A stretch of 64,000 bases of DNA, taken from the NCBI GenBank assembly GCA_017577615.1, contig PKRE01000003.1, positions 1-64,000 of the forward strand. The letters are read 5' to 3'. The position numbers were made by a program, and so were the translations under genes. This DNA comes from Gammaproteobacteria bacterium (GTDB lineage Bacteria > Pseudomonadota > Gammaproteobacteria > Steroidobacterales > Steroidobacteraceae). The stretch's first letter is position 1. Every line of letters starts with the position of its first letter. The notes under the pieces were generated by a model. It had not been told where the DNA came from and made no database searches. It was given only the letters and a program-made list of their open reading frames with translations. Shown here one piece after another: positions 44,555 to 55,325 of this stretch.

Positions 44555-46678
44555 ATGCGCCGCGCAGAGTCGTGCTCATCCAATCGCCCATGGCACGGCA
44601 TCCCGCTGGCCATTGTCTTGGCGTTCGTATTCGCGTCGTTCTCGGTGCTGCGTCTCATAGGAGACTCTCACAGCATCATTTACAGTCAGACGGCGCTGCA
44701 ATCCGTGCTCGTGGGCTCGATTCTCGAGACCAAACTCGCCCGTAACATCGCCCTGTTCATTCTTGCTCACGTATTCCTCGCGATTCTTTTCGGCCTTGTC
44801 TGCTGGGCGATTGCATTGATTTCTGAGTTAGCCTGGCAGAGCAAAACGTTGAAACGCAGCACGTGGATTCTCCTCTGGAGTGTGCTCGCGTGGGCGCTCG
44901 TGTTGGTCGCAAATGCTGCAATGTATCCCTGGTCGCTGCTTGGCGAGCCCTATGCCGCGTTGGCCACTCATAAAGTCTTCGGGGTAAGCGTATTCCAACT
45001 GACGACAACTGTGATTCTAGGGTTCGCGTGCCTCACTATAGGTAAGGCTCTTTGGCAGGCTCCACTTTGGCGTAAGAAGGTCGCTGGTGCCCTGCTCCCA
45101 ATCGCAGTCGTCGGCTTCGCCCTTCTAAGGGCTCCGTTTGGGGAATCCCAGCCAAGAAATGCCAACGGTCAGGCTAAGCCGAATGTCATCATCATTGGGA
45201 TCGACGCCTTGAGGCACGACGTGCCTTTTGGCGGCCTCGGGCAAGAATTGACGCCTGCCATCGATGATTTCTTGCGAAGTTCGGTGCGCTTTACCGACGC
45301 GATCACGCCGCTGGCACGCACATTCCCTTCATGGGTTGCAACGCTGACTGGTCGTCATCCACATACGACCGGGGCGGTCATGAACCTGTTACCGCCGCGC
45401 TTGATTTGCACGGGAGAAACCCTCCCGCAAGCTTTGCGGAAAAAGGGCTATACAACCGTTTATGCGATAGACGAGGTTCGCTTTTCCAACATAGACGCAA
45501 GCTACGGCTTCGACGTAACAGTCACGCCTCCAATCGGCGCAAGCGACTTCTTGCTCGGCTCCCTCAACGACACACCGCTCTCGAACCTTGTTGTAAACAC
45601 TTTCCTCGGAAAGCTGCTTTTTCCGTTCTCCTATGCCAACCGCGCTAGCGCAGTGACCTACAAGCCGGCAACGTTCGTCGACAGATTGAGAAGCGAATTG
45701 CCGCGCAAGCAGCCTATATTCTTAGCTGTACATTTGACCCTCGCTCACTGGCCCTATTACTGGTCGGACTCGCCCAAGCATCAGCTTCGCGAGACCGCTG
45801 CTCTGCGAGAGCTTTATGCGATGTCAGTCCGCGAAGTGGACCGCCAGTTTGCTTCAGTGATGGAGAGCCTCGCGTCCCTTGGCCTGCTGAACAATGCGAT
45901 CGTGGTTCTGATGTCCGATCACGGCGAGTCCTTGGGAATGCCCAACGACAATCCGTACGGCGAAGACAATCCAGAGTTACGAGGCGCGATAGTATTGGGT
46001 CACGGAACGAGTGTCCTATCCCCGCAACAGTATCGCGTCGTGCTTGGAATGCGGCCTTTCGGTCACTCCTTCGACTCTAAGTATTGGCAGCCACGCGCGA
46101 TCGATGTTCCCGTTACCCTCACAGATGTTGCACCAACATTACTCGACCTCCTCAACATCCCCAGCGACGATCCATCGGATGGCCGCTCACTAGTAGGTTT
46201 ACTCGCAAACGACCCAACTGCGAGCGAAAGCTTCGATGAGAGGATGAGATTTACGGAGAGCGAGTTCAACCCACGCGGCTTTCAGCCGGGCGCGATGCTA
46301 ACGCTGAGCGCGCTCGCAGCCATCATGACTTTCTATGAGCTCGATCCAGAAACGGACCGCGTATTAGTCAAGCAAGAACGCTTGCCTGCCGTGCTGAACG
46401 ACAGACAGTATGCTGTCCTACGAGGAAACGACATAGTCGCTGCACTCCCTACGGAGGAGAAAACAGGATTCCGGTATGTCTGGGCAAACCGGGAAGGAAG
46501 AGAAAGCCGGCGAATCGACCCGGCGTTGGAAGATAACGAAGCGATACGGCCTATGATCGAAGCTCTCCAACAACGATTGAGAAATGTACTGGCGGGCATG
46601 CCGGTCACCGGCAACGAACGACGCTGCGCCGCTAAGAGACAGGTGCGTAGAGCGGCTACATCCAATCCTTCTTCCTAG
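44555..46678 (+). CDS. membrane sulfatase/phosphotransferase-fold protein beside pilA
   Basis: This is a 707-residue protein with five hydrophobic helices in residues about 16-205 and a periplasmic alkaline-phosphatase-fold domain. Metal-site words are VIIIGIDALRHDV, MSDHGESLG and ALGHGTSV-type LGHGTSVLSP. The nucleophile region reads ARTFPSWVATLTGRHPH: Thr stands where sulfatases have the Cys/Ser that becomes formylglycine, as in phosphoethanolamine/phosphoglycerol transferases. Codon and base use look more A+T-rich than neighbours. Position just before pilA suggests it decorates pilin or an envelope glycan. That is inference. Confidence 0.75.
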   Translation: MRRAESCSSNRPWHGIPLAIVLAFVFASFSVLRLIGDSHSIIYSQTALQSVLVGSILETKLARNIALFILAHVFLAILFGLVCWAIALISELAWQSKTLKRSTWILLWSVLAWALVLVANAAMYPWSLLGEPYAALATHKVFGVSVFQLTTTVILGFACLTIGKALWQAPLWRKKVAGALLPIAVVGFALLRAPFGESQPRNANGQAKPNVIIIGIDALRHDVPFGGLGQELTPAIDDFLRSSVRFTDAITPLARTFPSWVATLTGRHPHTTGAVMNLLPPRLICTGETLPQALRKKGYTTVYAIDEVRFSNIDASYGFDVTVTPPIGASDFLLGSLNDTPLSNLVVNTFLGKLLFPFSYANRASAVTYKPATFVDRLRSELPRKQPIFLAVHLTLAHWPYYWSDSPKHQLRETAALRELYAMSVREVDRQFASVMESLASLGLLNNAIVVLMSDHGESLGMPNDNPYGEDNPELRGAIVLGHGTSVLSPQQYRVVLGMRPFGHSFDSKYWQPRAIDVPVTLTDVAPTLLDLLNIPSDDPSDGRSLVGLLANDPTASESFDERMRFTESEFNPRGFQPGAMLTLSALAAIMTFYELDPETDRVLVKQERLPAVLNDRQYAVLRGNDIVAALPTEEKTGFRYVWANREGRESRRIDPALEDNEAIRPMIEALQQRLRNVLAGMPVTGNERRCAAKRQVRRAATSNPSS

Positions 46679-46865
46679 CCGCGGAGCACCGGATTTCACG
46701 GACTGTTTTCGACTCCTTGTCTGCGCTCCGCGTCACGAAGTGACACGCTTTGTCAGTGATTGACACGCGGCGGCGATTCTCCCCAATACCTGTTATTTAA
46801 CAATGTGCACTCCGTCGCAGCGGAGAGCTTTGAACAACAATAGCTTACGCACTCTATCCGGAAGC

Positions 46866-46881
46866 TGGCATGCCACTTGCT
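46866..46881 (+). promoter_or_regulatory. sigma-54 promoter of pilA
   Basis: TGGCATG-N4-TTGCT matches the sigma-54 consensus TGGCACG-N4-TTGCW with one mismatch, and the GG and GC are correctly spaced. It ends 60 bp before the pilA ATG and is the expected target of PilR. Confidence 0.8.
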
Positions 46882-46941
46882 CCTTGGGGCTTGCCGGCTG
46901 ACAGAGCCGCAGAGTTGAACAGCCCCACTCAGGAGAAGCAT

Positions 46942-47457
46942 ATGAGGAAGTCAGTGCAAAAGGGTTTCACCCTTATCGAGCTGATGATCGTGGTTGCGAT
47001 CATCGGTATCTTGGCGGCGATCGCCATCCCCGCGTATCAGGACTACACGATTCGCTCGCAGGTGACTGAGGGCCTTAACCTCGCGGCACCGGCGAAGGCG
47101 GCCGTCGCGGAAGTCTTTGCACAGACCGGTCGCTTCCCGACGTCCAACGAAGCTGCCGGGTTGGCTGCCCCGAATCAGATCCAAGGCAAGTACGTTGCAA
47201 GCGTTGCAGTCGGCGCCGGAGGCGTGATCACTATCACGTTTGGGAATCAAGCGAACTCACGCTTGAAGGATAGTAATACAAATAGACTTACCTTGCAGCC
47301 AGGTGCGAACGCCAATGGAGACGTGATCTGGGTCTGCGGTCGCGCCGCTGTTCCTGATCTTGGATCGGGCGCTCACGTGATCCGACCTCCTGAAGGCAGC
47401 ACCACCGTGCTCGACAAGTATCTGCCTGCCAACTGCCGTACTGGCGGCGGCAGCTAA
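46942..47457 (+). CDS. pilA: type IV major pilin PilA
   Basis: This is a 171-residue prepilin with a short basic leader (MRKSVQKG) cut before FTLIELMIVVAIIGILAA. Glu5 of the mature protein is present. The C-terminal globular domain ends in a disulfide loop between CGRAAV and NCRTGGGS. It assembles into type IV pili for twitching, adhesion or DNA uptake. AGGAGA lies 6 bp before the ATG at 46942. The frame reaches 46870, but that start lies inside the sigma-54 promoter. A terminator hairpin follows. Confidence 0.95.
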   Translation: MRKSVQKGFTLIELMIVVAIIGILAAIAIPAYQDYTIRSQVTEGLNLAAPAKAAVAEVFAQTGRFPTSNEAAGLAAPNQIQGKYVASVAVGAGGVITITFGNQANSRLKDSNTNRLTLQPGANANGDVIWVCGRAAVPDLGSGAHVIRPPEGSTTVLDKYLPANCRTGGGS

Positions 47458-47482
47458 TCGCCATACCAGGTACACTCAACAG

Positions 47483-47507
47483 GAGGGCGCCTACGGGCGC
47501 CCTCTTT
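47483..47507 (+). terminator. pilA terminator
   Basis: GAGGGCGCC pairs with GGCGCCCTC around TACG, followed by TTT, 26 bp after the pilA stop. It would limit read-through into the genes downstream. Confidence 0.8.
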
Positions 47508-47520
47508 CGTCCTGGGACAG

Positions 47521-48720
47521 ATGCTTGCATCCCTTTGTCTGTTCGTCGGCGCCCTTGTCGGCGCGGTAGTGCTAACGGGTGCGCTAGGCATTGACTTTGC
47601 TCGCACTTCCCGCGCCACAGCGATCGCTCTATGTGCCATCGTCGCGGTGCTAGGCATCTCCGCCGTTCGAGAGCAACGTTATCGACCCAAGAGACAACGT
47701 CGGCCCGAGTTCTCGGGCGAGCGCCTATTGAACAAGAGTATTGCGCTCGGCGCTGGATGCACGATGATCCTCGTCGTTGCGTCACTGCAGGCAGTGCTCG
47801 GTGCCACGGTAGCAAGCACCTTCCTATCGGACCTCGTCTTCGTATGGGTACTGCTCCCGATTCTCATCCCCTCGTACGTGCTCACCACTGAACGGCTCGC
47901 TGGGGGAGAAGAGGACGCACTCTCGTCTGCGGGCGCTGCCTTAAGAGGGAAACGATCCTGGAACACAAGCGAGCACAAGCAGCTACTACTTGCGTGGCTG
48001 GTGAAGGCCTTCTTCCTGCCACTGATGTACGGCAACCTGGTTCTTGTGCTCGAGCAATGGCTCGCGCTTACCTGGCCCGCTCATCCCACCACATGGTTTG
48101 TCTGGTTTGCCACCGGTGCGCTAGCAGTCGATCTGCTCGTCGCGACCTCCGGTTACCTGGCTACCGGCCCACTGTTTCGTAGAGAAATCCGCAGCGTGGA
48201 CGACTCATGGAGCGGGTGGATCGTATGCTTAATCTGCTACGCGCCCTTCTACCAATACGTCAAGCTTGTCACCGAGCAACGCGACGAGCTCATTTGGAGC
48301 GACTGGCTCCAACCCGATCAGATGCTCTATTGGATTTGGGCGGCGATGCTGGTCTTGTCTTGGACGGTTTACTGGCTCTCCTCGATCGCATTTGGTCTTC
48401 GATTCTCGAACTTGACTTACCGTGGCCTCGTCGATTACGGCCCTTATCGATACACCAAGCACCCTGCCTATATATCGAAGAACATCTACTGGTGGCTTCA
48501 CACCGTGCCGTTCGTAGGCGTCGTATCGACATCTGACGTTATCGCCAATATCGCGGGTCTGAGCGCAGTCGGCTTGATCTACTACTTCCGCGCGAAGACT
48601 GAGGAGCGACACCTCATGCGCTTTCCGGAGTACGTGGAGTATGCGCGCCGGATCGAACAGCGCTCACTCCGTTTCAAGTTACGACAGTGGCTTAGCCGGC
48701 GCGCGAGAGCAGCGACATGA
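47521..48720 (+). CDS. polytopic membrane protein with ICMT/phospholipid-methyltransferase-like C terminus
   Basis: This is a 399-residue protein with about nine hydrophobic helices. Near residue 303 it carries GPYRYTKHPAYISKNIYW, the GPYRxxRHPxY motif of isoprenylcysteine-methyltransferase-like enzymes. The C-terminal AKTEERHLM plus EYVEYARR is the second conserved element. It could methylate a lipid, a polyprenyl chain or a protein at the membrane. Its position between pilA and pilB suggests a pilus- or envelope-related substrate. Its stop overlaps the next gene as ATGA. Confidence 0.72.
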   Translation: MLASLCLFVGALVGAVVLTGALGIDFARTSRATAIALCAIVAVLGISAVREQRYRPKRQRRPEFSGERLLNKSIALGAGCTMILVVASLQAVLGATVASTFLSDLVFVWVLLPILIPSYVLTTERLAGGEEDALSSAGAALRGKRSWNTSEHKQLLLAWLVKAFFLPLMYGNLVLVLEQWLALTWPAHPTTWFVWFATGALAVDLLVATSGYLATGPLFRREIRSVDDSWSGWIVCLICYAPFYQYVKLVTEQRDELIWSDWLQPDQMLYWIWAAMLVLSWTVYWLSSIAFGLRFSNLTYRGLVDYGPYRYTKHPAYISKNIYWWLHTVPFVGVVSTSDVIANIAGLSAVGLIYYFRAKTEERHLMRFPEYVEYARRIEQRSLRFKLRQWLSRRARAAT

Positions 48721-49880
48721 GCGCCACGAGTGCCCGAGCTCGGACTCTCGCCTGCATTCTGGCACTACTGCTTGCGTCGTTGTTCCTTATTCACGGGGAA
48801 TGGCTCAAAGATCAATACAAGACCCTGACACTCCGTCCCCTTGAGGCCAGGTGCGACTCTTCACCGCCGGAGTGGCTGGCCGCCGTGGGACGATGGGCTG
48901 CGCGCCACGATTTTCGGGGCATACAAATTCATGTTCGCATCAACGGAGCCACCTACGACTGTAGCTTTGGAGAGCGAGTGAATACAGATGGCTCTCGGGA
49001 CAAGATGGAGAAGACAACGAAGTTACCGTACGCAAGCGTGACCAAGGTATTTGCATCCACGCTCGTCATGAAATATGTGCAGCAAGGCCTCCTACACGAA
49101 GAGCAACCAATCTACGACGCCCTGCACCTGGGCGAGCTTGGGCTCAACGACCGGGAGCATTGGCAGTCGATCACCCTGGGAATGCTGTTGCGTCATCAGG
49201 GCGGGTTCGATCGCACCCGATCGGGCGATCCGATGATTCGGCCGGATCCGCCATGCCCGGAGAGGCTAGACCAATTGCGAGCCGTACGAATCGATTTTGA
49301 ACCCGGCACGAGTTACGCATATTCGAACCTCGGTTATTGTCTGGCCGGATTACTCGTCGAGCGCGCAACCAATCGCAGCCTTCCGGACCTGTACCGGACG
49401 GAGATCTTCGAGCCATACGGACTATCGATTGTTTCTTTGAGCAACTCCGAGGATCTGGTCACCCAGGGTATTGGTTTGGATCCTCACTCAGAGGAACGAG
49501 AGCAACTTGCGAATTGGCCATGGAAATCGCTCGACGCAGTGGGCAACCTCGCCGGGACTGCCCGTGATATCGGCACCTTTCTTTACCAAATGATCCGCCC
49601 AGGCTCGTCGATCGCCCACGTGGGACAAGCCCTGCTGAAACCTTTGGCGGGGTGCGACGACAGCATCTGGCGCAAGTGCCACGGGCCCGCTTTTTATTCC
49701 TTCCACAAGCCTGGGCGCGGTCGGATGTTCTGGAGGGACGGCACCATGCCGGGTGTCACTGCCTTTGCTGCCATCGCAGAGGACGGTGACATTTTCGTCC
49801 TCTTGGGCAACGCCCGCGATCCGCAGCGGTGGGTAGCGATCCATGACGAGCTTGGCCAGCTCGTATACGATCATTTGTGA
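48717..49880 (+). CDS. periplasmic serine hydrolase, beta-lactamase/penicillin-binding fold (class C-like)
   Basis: This is a 387-residue protein with an N-terminal signal anchor (residues about 8-26). The class C motif SVTK lies near residue 107, the YSN second motif follows (SYAYSNLGYCLAG), and the third-motif region is less clear. Four or more Cys residues fit an oxidising periplasm. It could act as a D,D-peptidase/esterase or on a decorated surface polymer. Its ATG overlaps the methyltransferase stop (ATGA), so the two are coupled. A short hairpin (49881-49900) follows the stop. Confidence 0.82.
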   Translation: MSATSARARTLACILALLLASLFLIHGEWLKDQYKTLTLRPLEARCDSSPPEWLAAVGRWAARHDFRGIQIHVRINGATYDCSFGERVNTDGSRDKMEKTTKLPYASVTKVFASTLVMKYVQQGLLHEEQPIYDALHLGELGLNDREHWQSITLGMLLRHQGGFDRTRSGDPMIRPDPPCPERLDQLRAVRIDFEPGTSYAYSNLGYCLAGLLVERATNRSLPDLYRTEIFEPYGLSIVSLSNSEDLVTQGIGLDPHSEEREQLANWPWKSLDAVGNLAGTARDIGTFLYQMIRPGSSIAHVGQALLKPLAGCDDSIWRKCHGPAFYSFHKPGRGRMFWRDGTMPGVTAFAAIAEDGDIFVLLGNARDPQRWVAIHDELGQLVYDHL

Positions 49881-49900
49881 CGCTTTGTCTCGGCAAAGCG
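49881..49900 (+). terminator. short hairpin after the accessory unit
   Basis: CGCTTTG pairs with CAAAGCG around TCTCGG, immediately after the serine hydrolase stop. The rest of the gap to pilB (about 190 bp) includes TTGACA at about 50029, but no convincing -10 partner was found. Confidence 0.45.
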
Positions 49901-50091
49901 GACTTGCTCAGCGCTGTCTCCCGAGCTGGGCCCGTGCAACGGGCTTCGAGTGACCCTTGGTCAAAGGAGGGGACTGTGACGCCCTTCGCGTCGATGGCGG
50001 GAGACCTGGGCAAGAATTAGCAGCCATTTGACAATTTGCCATACTCTTGCGGGAAATTACCCGCAGGCACTTCGATTCGGAACCAGCATCC

Positions 50092-51834
<1,743 letters not shown>

Positions 51835-51878
51835 GGACGTCGGCGGGCCGTCCGGCGCGACAACATAGGTAAAGTGAC

Positions 51879-53096
51879 ATGGCACAGGCAGCTCCTGCAC
51901 AGCAGTTTCCCTATGTTTGGGAGGGCACGGATAAGCGCGGCAAACGGGTCAAGGGCCGGATGCTCGCGACCTCAGAAGCAGAGGTTCGAGCCGATCTGCG
52001 CCGCCAAGGCGTGCTCGCCAAGCGCGTCAGAAAAGAAGTCCAGCTTTTCAATCGCGGCAAGAAGATCACGTCCGAGGACATCGCGCTGTTCGCGCGACAG
52101 CTCGCGACGATGCTACAAGCCGGTATTCCGATGGTGCAATGTTTCGAGATCATCGGCACCGGCCATGAGAAGCCCGCGATGCAGAAGCTGGTGCTGTCGA
52201 TCAAGGCCGATATCGAATCGGGCACGACGCTGCACGAGGCACTCGCGAAGCATCCCCTGTACTTCGACGACTTGTTCGTGAACCTGGTCGAGGCTGGCGA
52301 GCATGCCGGTGCGTTGGAAACGCTGCTCGACAAGGTCGCCACCTACAAAGAAAAGACGGAAGCGCTGAAGAAGAAGATCAAGAAGGCGCTGTTTTACCCG
52401 GCTGCCGTTCTTGCGGTTGCCATCATCGTCACGGTTATTCTCTTGATCTTCGTCATTCCTCAGTTCGAGTCGCTGTTCCAAGGGTTCGGCGCGGACCTGC
52501 CGGCCTTCACGCAAATGGTCATCAACCTGTCAAAGTTTATGCAGGCCAAAGGATGGCTGATCGGAGCGATCGCAGGCGTGGGCGGATATCTTTTCTTCTA
52601 CTTCAAGAAGCGCTCCCGCGCGATGCGCCGCGCTCTGGACCGGCTCATTCTCAAGATTCCCGTGATCGGCCCGATCATGGAGAAGGCTGCGATCGCGCGC
52701 TATGCGCGTACGCTCTCGACCATGTTTGCTGCGGGCGTGCCGCTGGTCGAAGCACTCACCTCGGTGGCCGGTGCGACCGGCAACATCGTGTACGAAGAGG
52801 CGACGCTGAAGATCCGCGACGAGGTCGCCACCGGTCAGCGTCTGCAGCGCTCGATGGAAGCGACCGAGCTCTTCCCGAACATGGTCGTGCAGATGATCGC
52901 CGTCGGCGAGGAATCGGGCTCGCTCGACTCCATGGCCGCGAAGGTGGCCGACTTCTACGAGGCAGACGTCGACGCAGCGGTGGACGCCATGAGCAGCCTG
53001 CTCGAGCCGCTCATCATGGCCATTCTCGGCGTGCTGGTCGGCGGTCTCGTGATCGCGATGTATCTGCCGATCTTCAAGCTCGGCGCAGCAATCTAG
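51879..53096 (+). CDS. pilC: type IV pilus platform protein PilC
   Basis: PilC is the inner-membrane platform that binds PilB. The 405-residue protein contains two T2SS-F domains (each about 120 residues, with FARQLATMLQAGIPMVQCFE and YARTLSTMFAAGVPLVEALT) and three hydrophobic helices near residues 170, 220 and 380. The N-terminal FPYVWEGTDKRGKRVKG is typical. A hairpin (53121-53145) follows the stop. Confidence 0.96.
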   Translation: MAQAAPAQQFPYVWEGTDKRGKRVKGRMLATSEAEVRADLRRQGVLAKRVRKEVQLFNRGKKITSEDIALFARQLATMLQAGIPMVQCFEIIGTGHEKPAMQKLVLSIKADIESGTTLHEALAKHPLYFDDLFVNLVEAGEHAGALETLLDKVATYKEKTEALKKKIKKALFYPAAVLAVAIIVTVILLIFVIPQFESLFQGFGADLPAFTQMVINLSKFMQAKGWLIGAIAGVGGYLFFYFKKRSRAMRRALDRLILKIPVIGPIMEKAAIARYARTLSTMFAAGVPLVEALTSVAGATGNIVYEEATLKIRDEVATGQRLQRSMEATELFPNMVVQMIAVGEESGSLDSMAAKVADFYEADVDAAVDAMSSLLEPLIMAILGVLVGGLVIAMYLPIFKLGAAI

Positions 53097-53120
53097 TGAG
53101 GCACTAGGCTGTAGTCGTCG

Positions 53121-53145
53121 CAACGCCGCGCTCCGGGCGGCGTTG
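53121..53145 (+). terminator. hairpin after pilC
   Basis: CAACGCCGC pairs with GCGGCGTTG around a GC-rich loop, 24 bp after the pilC stop. It is probably an attenuator before pilD, since the genes lie on one strand. Confidence 0.6.
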
Positions 53146-53208
53146 TCGCGTTAGGGAAGCGCTGAGGACATCGATGCGCGACGGATTCGGGCGACATAGG
53201 TCTCGAGG

Positions 53209-54159
53209 ATGCTGATCGACTTACTTCGAGAGAGTCCTGCGGCTTGGATAGGGCTCGTCTTCGTATTCAGCCTGCTGGTTGGCAGCTTCTTGAACGTCGT
53301 GATCCATCGGCTACCGATCATGCTTGAGCGCGAATGGCGCGCGCAGGCCGAAGAGGTCTTGGGCTCGAATGGTTTGAGTGACACATCCACGGCGGGGAAC
53401 GGACGTTCGCAAGGCAAGCAAGCTCCAACCACCCGCGCCGAGCCTCCAGCTACCTATAACCTCGTCGTGCCGCGCTCTGCCTGTCCGCATTGCGGCGCAC
53501 AGATCAAGGCGTGGCAGAACATTCCGGTCATCAGCTATCTGCTGCTCAAAGGCAAGTGCGCGAGCTGCCGCGCGCCGATTTCTCTTCGCTATCCGATCGT
53601 CGAGCTGGTCACCGCCCTCCTTTCGGCCGCTGTGGCGTGGAAGTTCGGCTTCACGTGGTACGCGGGCGCAGCGCTCGTGCTGACGTGGTTTCTGATCGCG
53701 CTCACGTTCATCGACTATGACACGCAGCTCCTGCCAGACAACATGACCCTGCCGCTGCTCTGGTTGGGTCTGCTGGTGAGCCTCCTGCCGACTAACCCGG
53801 CAACGGGGCTGCCGATCGATACGCAATCCAGCGTCCTCGGCGCGGCGGCAGGCTATCTGAGCTTGTGGAGCGTCTACCACCTGTTCAAGCTCATCACCGG
53901 CAAGGAAGGCATGGGCTACGGCGATTTCAAGCTGTTTGCCGCCTTGGGCGCGTGGCTTGGATGGCAGATGCTGCCTCTCATCATCCTCCTTTCGGCGTTG
54001 ACCGGCGCAATCGTCGGCGTCACGTTGATCGTCGCGCGCGGCCGCGACAAGAACATCCCAATTCCCTTCGGACCCTACCTGGCAGCAGCAGGCTGGATCG
54101 CGCTAATGTGGGGCGATACGCTCGTCTCCTCGTATCTGCGCGCGAGCGGCATCCACTGA
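53209..54159 (+). CDS. pilD: prepilin leader peptidase/N-methyltransferase PilD
   Basis: PilD cleaves prepilin and methylates the new N-terminal Phe. The 316-residue membrane protein has the paired Cys motifs CPHCGAQI and CASCRAP, and the two catalytic Asp in FIDYDTQLLPD and GYGDFKL. Between the first helix and CPHC lies a Ser/Thr/Pro-rich linker (about residues 58-84) that is longer than in many PilD proteins. Its DNA contains words seen in the intergenic repeats. Confidence 0.95.
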   Translation: MLIDLLRESPAAWIGLVFVFSLLVGSFLNVVIHRLPIMLEREWRAQAEEVLGSNGLSDTSTAGNGRSQGKQAPTTRAEPPATYNLVVPRSACPHCGAQIKAWQNIPVISYLLLKGKCASCRAPISLRYPIVELVTALLSAAVAWKFGFTWYAGAALVLTWFLIALTFIDYDTQLLPDNMTLPLLWLGLLVSLLPTNPATGLPIDTQSSVLGAAAGYLSLWSVYHLFKLITGKEGMGYGDFKLFAALGAWLGWQMLPLIILLSALTGAIVGVTLIVARGRDKNIPIPFGPYLAAAGWIALMWGDTLVSSYLRASGIH

Positions 54160-54240
54160 CGCCAGACATACAACGCCGCAATTGTGACGCGGTGATGGCA
54201 ACCGTATTCTGGCCGCCGCGACACTATCCAGGTCTGCATC

Positions 54241-54870
54241 GTGAACGACACACAGGTCTCCCCTCGCGGCGTGCCCCTTCTGGTCGCATTGACCGGCGGC
54301 ATCGCCAGCGGCAAGAGCGCGGTCGCCGATCGTTTTGCGCAACTGGGCGTGCCCGTCCTAGACACTGATCGAATCGCACGGGACATCGTCGAGCCAGGCA
54401 CGCCGACTCTCGCAAAGCTGGTGGAAGCGTTCGGGCCAGATATTTTGGACAGCGAAGGACGGTTGAATCGCCGCCGGATGCGCGAGCGCGTCTTCGCGAA
54501 TCCGGACGACCGCGCCCGGCTGAACGCGATCACGCACCCAGCAATTCGCGCCGAACTCGCGCGACGCTCAGCAAGCGCGGGCGGCGCTTATCAGGTGCAC
54601 GTGATTCCCTTGTTGGTCGAAACCGGACGCACCCGAGATTACGATCGCGTGCTCGTCGTCGATTGCCCGCGAGAAGTGCAGATCCAGCGCTTGATGGCGC
54701 GCGATGGTGCCACTGCCGAGCAAGCCGAAGCGATTCTGGCTGCACAAGCCACGCGCGAGCAACGCCTTGCGGTTGCGGACGATGTCATCGTGAATACCGG
54801 AACGCTCGACGAGCTCTATCAGCGAGTGGACGAGCTGCACCGCAAGTACTTAAGTGAGGCTGGGGGCTAG
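54241..54870 (+). CDS. coaE: dephospho-CoA kinase
   Basis: CoaE phosphorylates dephospho-CoA in the last step of CoA synthesis. The 209-residue enzyme has the P-loop LTGGIASGKSAVADRF, the substrate segment DTDRIARDIVEPGT and the lid motif RLMARDGATAEQAEA. The start is GTG. Its position after pilD is conserved in gammaproteobacteria (pilB-pilC-pilD-coaE). Confidence 0.95.
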   Translation: MNDTQVSPRGVPLLVALTGGIASGKSAVADRFAQLGVPVLDTDRIARDIVEPGTPTLAKLVEAFGPDILDSEGRLNRRRMRERVFANPDDRARLNAITHPAIRAELARRSASAGGAYQVHVIPLLVETGRTRDYDRVLVVDCPREVQIQRLMARDGATAEQAEAILAAQATREQRLAVADDVIVNTGTLDELYQRVDELHRKYLSEAGG

Positions 54871-54907
54871 GAGGCTGCGGCTGGAGACAATTTGACCCCC
54901 TCCCCAA

Positions 54908-54942
54908 CCCTCCCCCGCTTCGCATTCGCTCGCGGGGGAGGG
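54908..54942. repeat. REP-like hairpin with long loop
   Basis: CCCTCCCCCGC and GCGGGGGAGGG are separated by a 13-bp loop. It lies just after coaE and starts a 600-bp repeat region. Confidence 0.8.
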
Positions 54943-55049
54943 AGCATCGACAACTCGCCCCTCGCGCTTGCGGGATCACCGTGGCCTCACGCTTGCGGAA
55001 CCACTGTAGCTTCCCGCTTGCGGGAATACTTAAAACGCGATCCTCCCCC

Positions 55050-55260
55050 GCAAGCAACGCGATCCTCCCCCCCGCAAGCGGCGGAGGTTAGCGCACACGA
55101 TCCTCCCGCTTGCCACACGATCCTCCCGTTTGCGGGGGCAGGTTAAGGCGCCGCGATTTTCCCGCTTGCGGGGGCAGGTTAAGGCGCCGCGATCTTTCCG
55201 CTTGCGGGGGTGGTTAAGGCGCCGCGATCCTCCCCCCGCTTGCGGGGGGAGGTTAGGAGG
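55050..55260. repeat. degenerate tandem array, about 35-bp unit
   Basis: CCCGCTTGCGGGGGCAGGTT followed by AAGGCGCCGCGAT recurs about four to six times with small changes. The region lies between coaE and the BON lipoprotein gene and has no believable gene. Confidence 0.75.
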
Positions 55261-55325
55261 GGGCCTACCCCCAACCGCATCGCTCGCGGAGGAGGGAGCG
55301 GTTCCGCCATCGATTGGCAGGGAGC

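Noticed and set aside
46870..46941. Longer PilA N terminus
   Set aside because: The upstream ATG lies inside the sigma-54 promoter, and the normal prepilin leader begins at 46942 with a good ribosome-binding site.
50029..50070. Sigma-70 promoter before pilB
   Set aside because: A TTGACA is present, but no -10 element occurs at the right distance.
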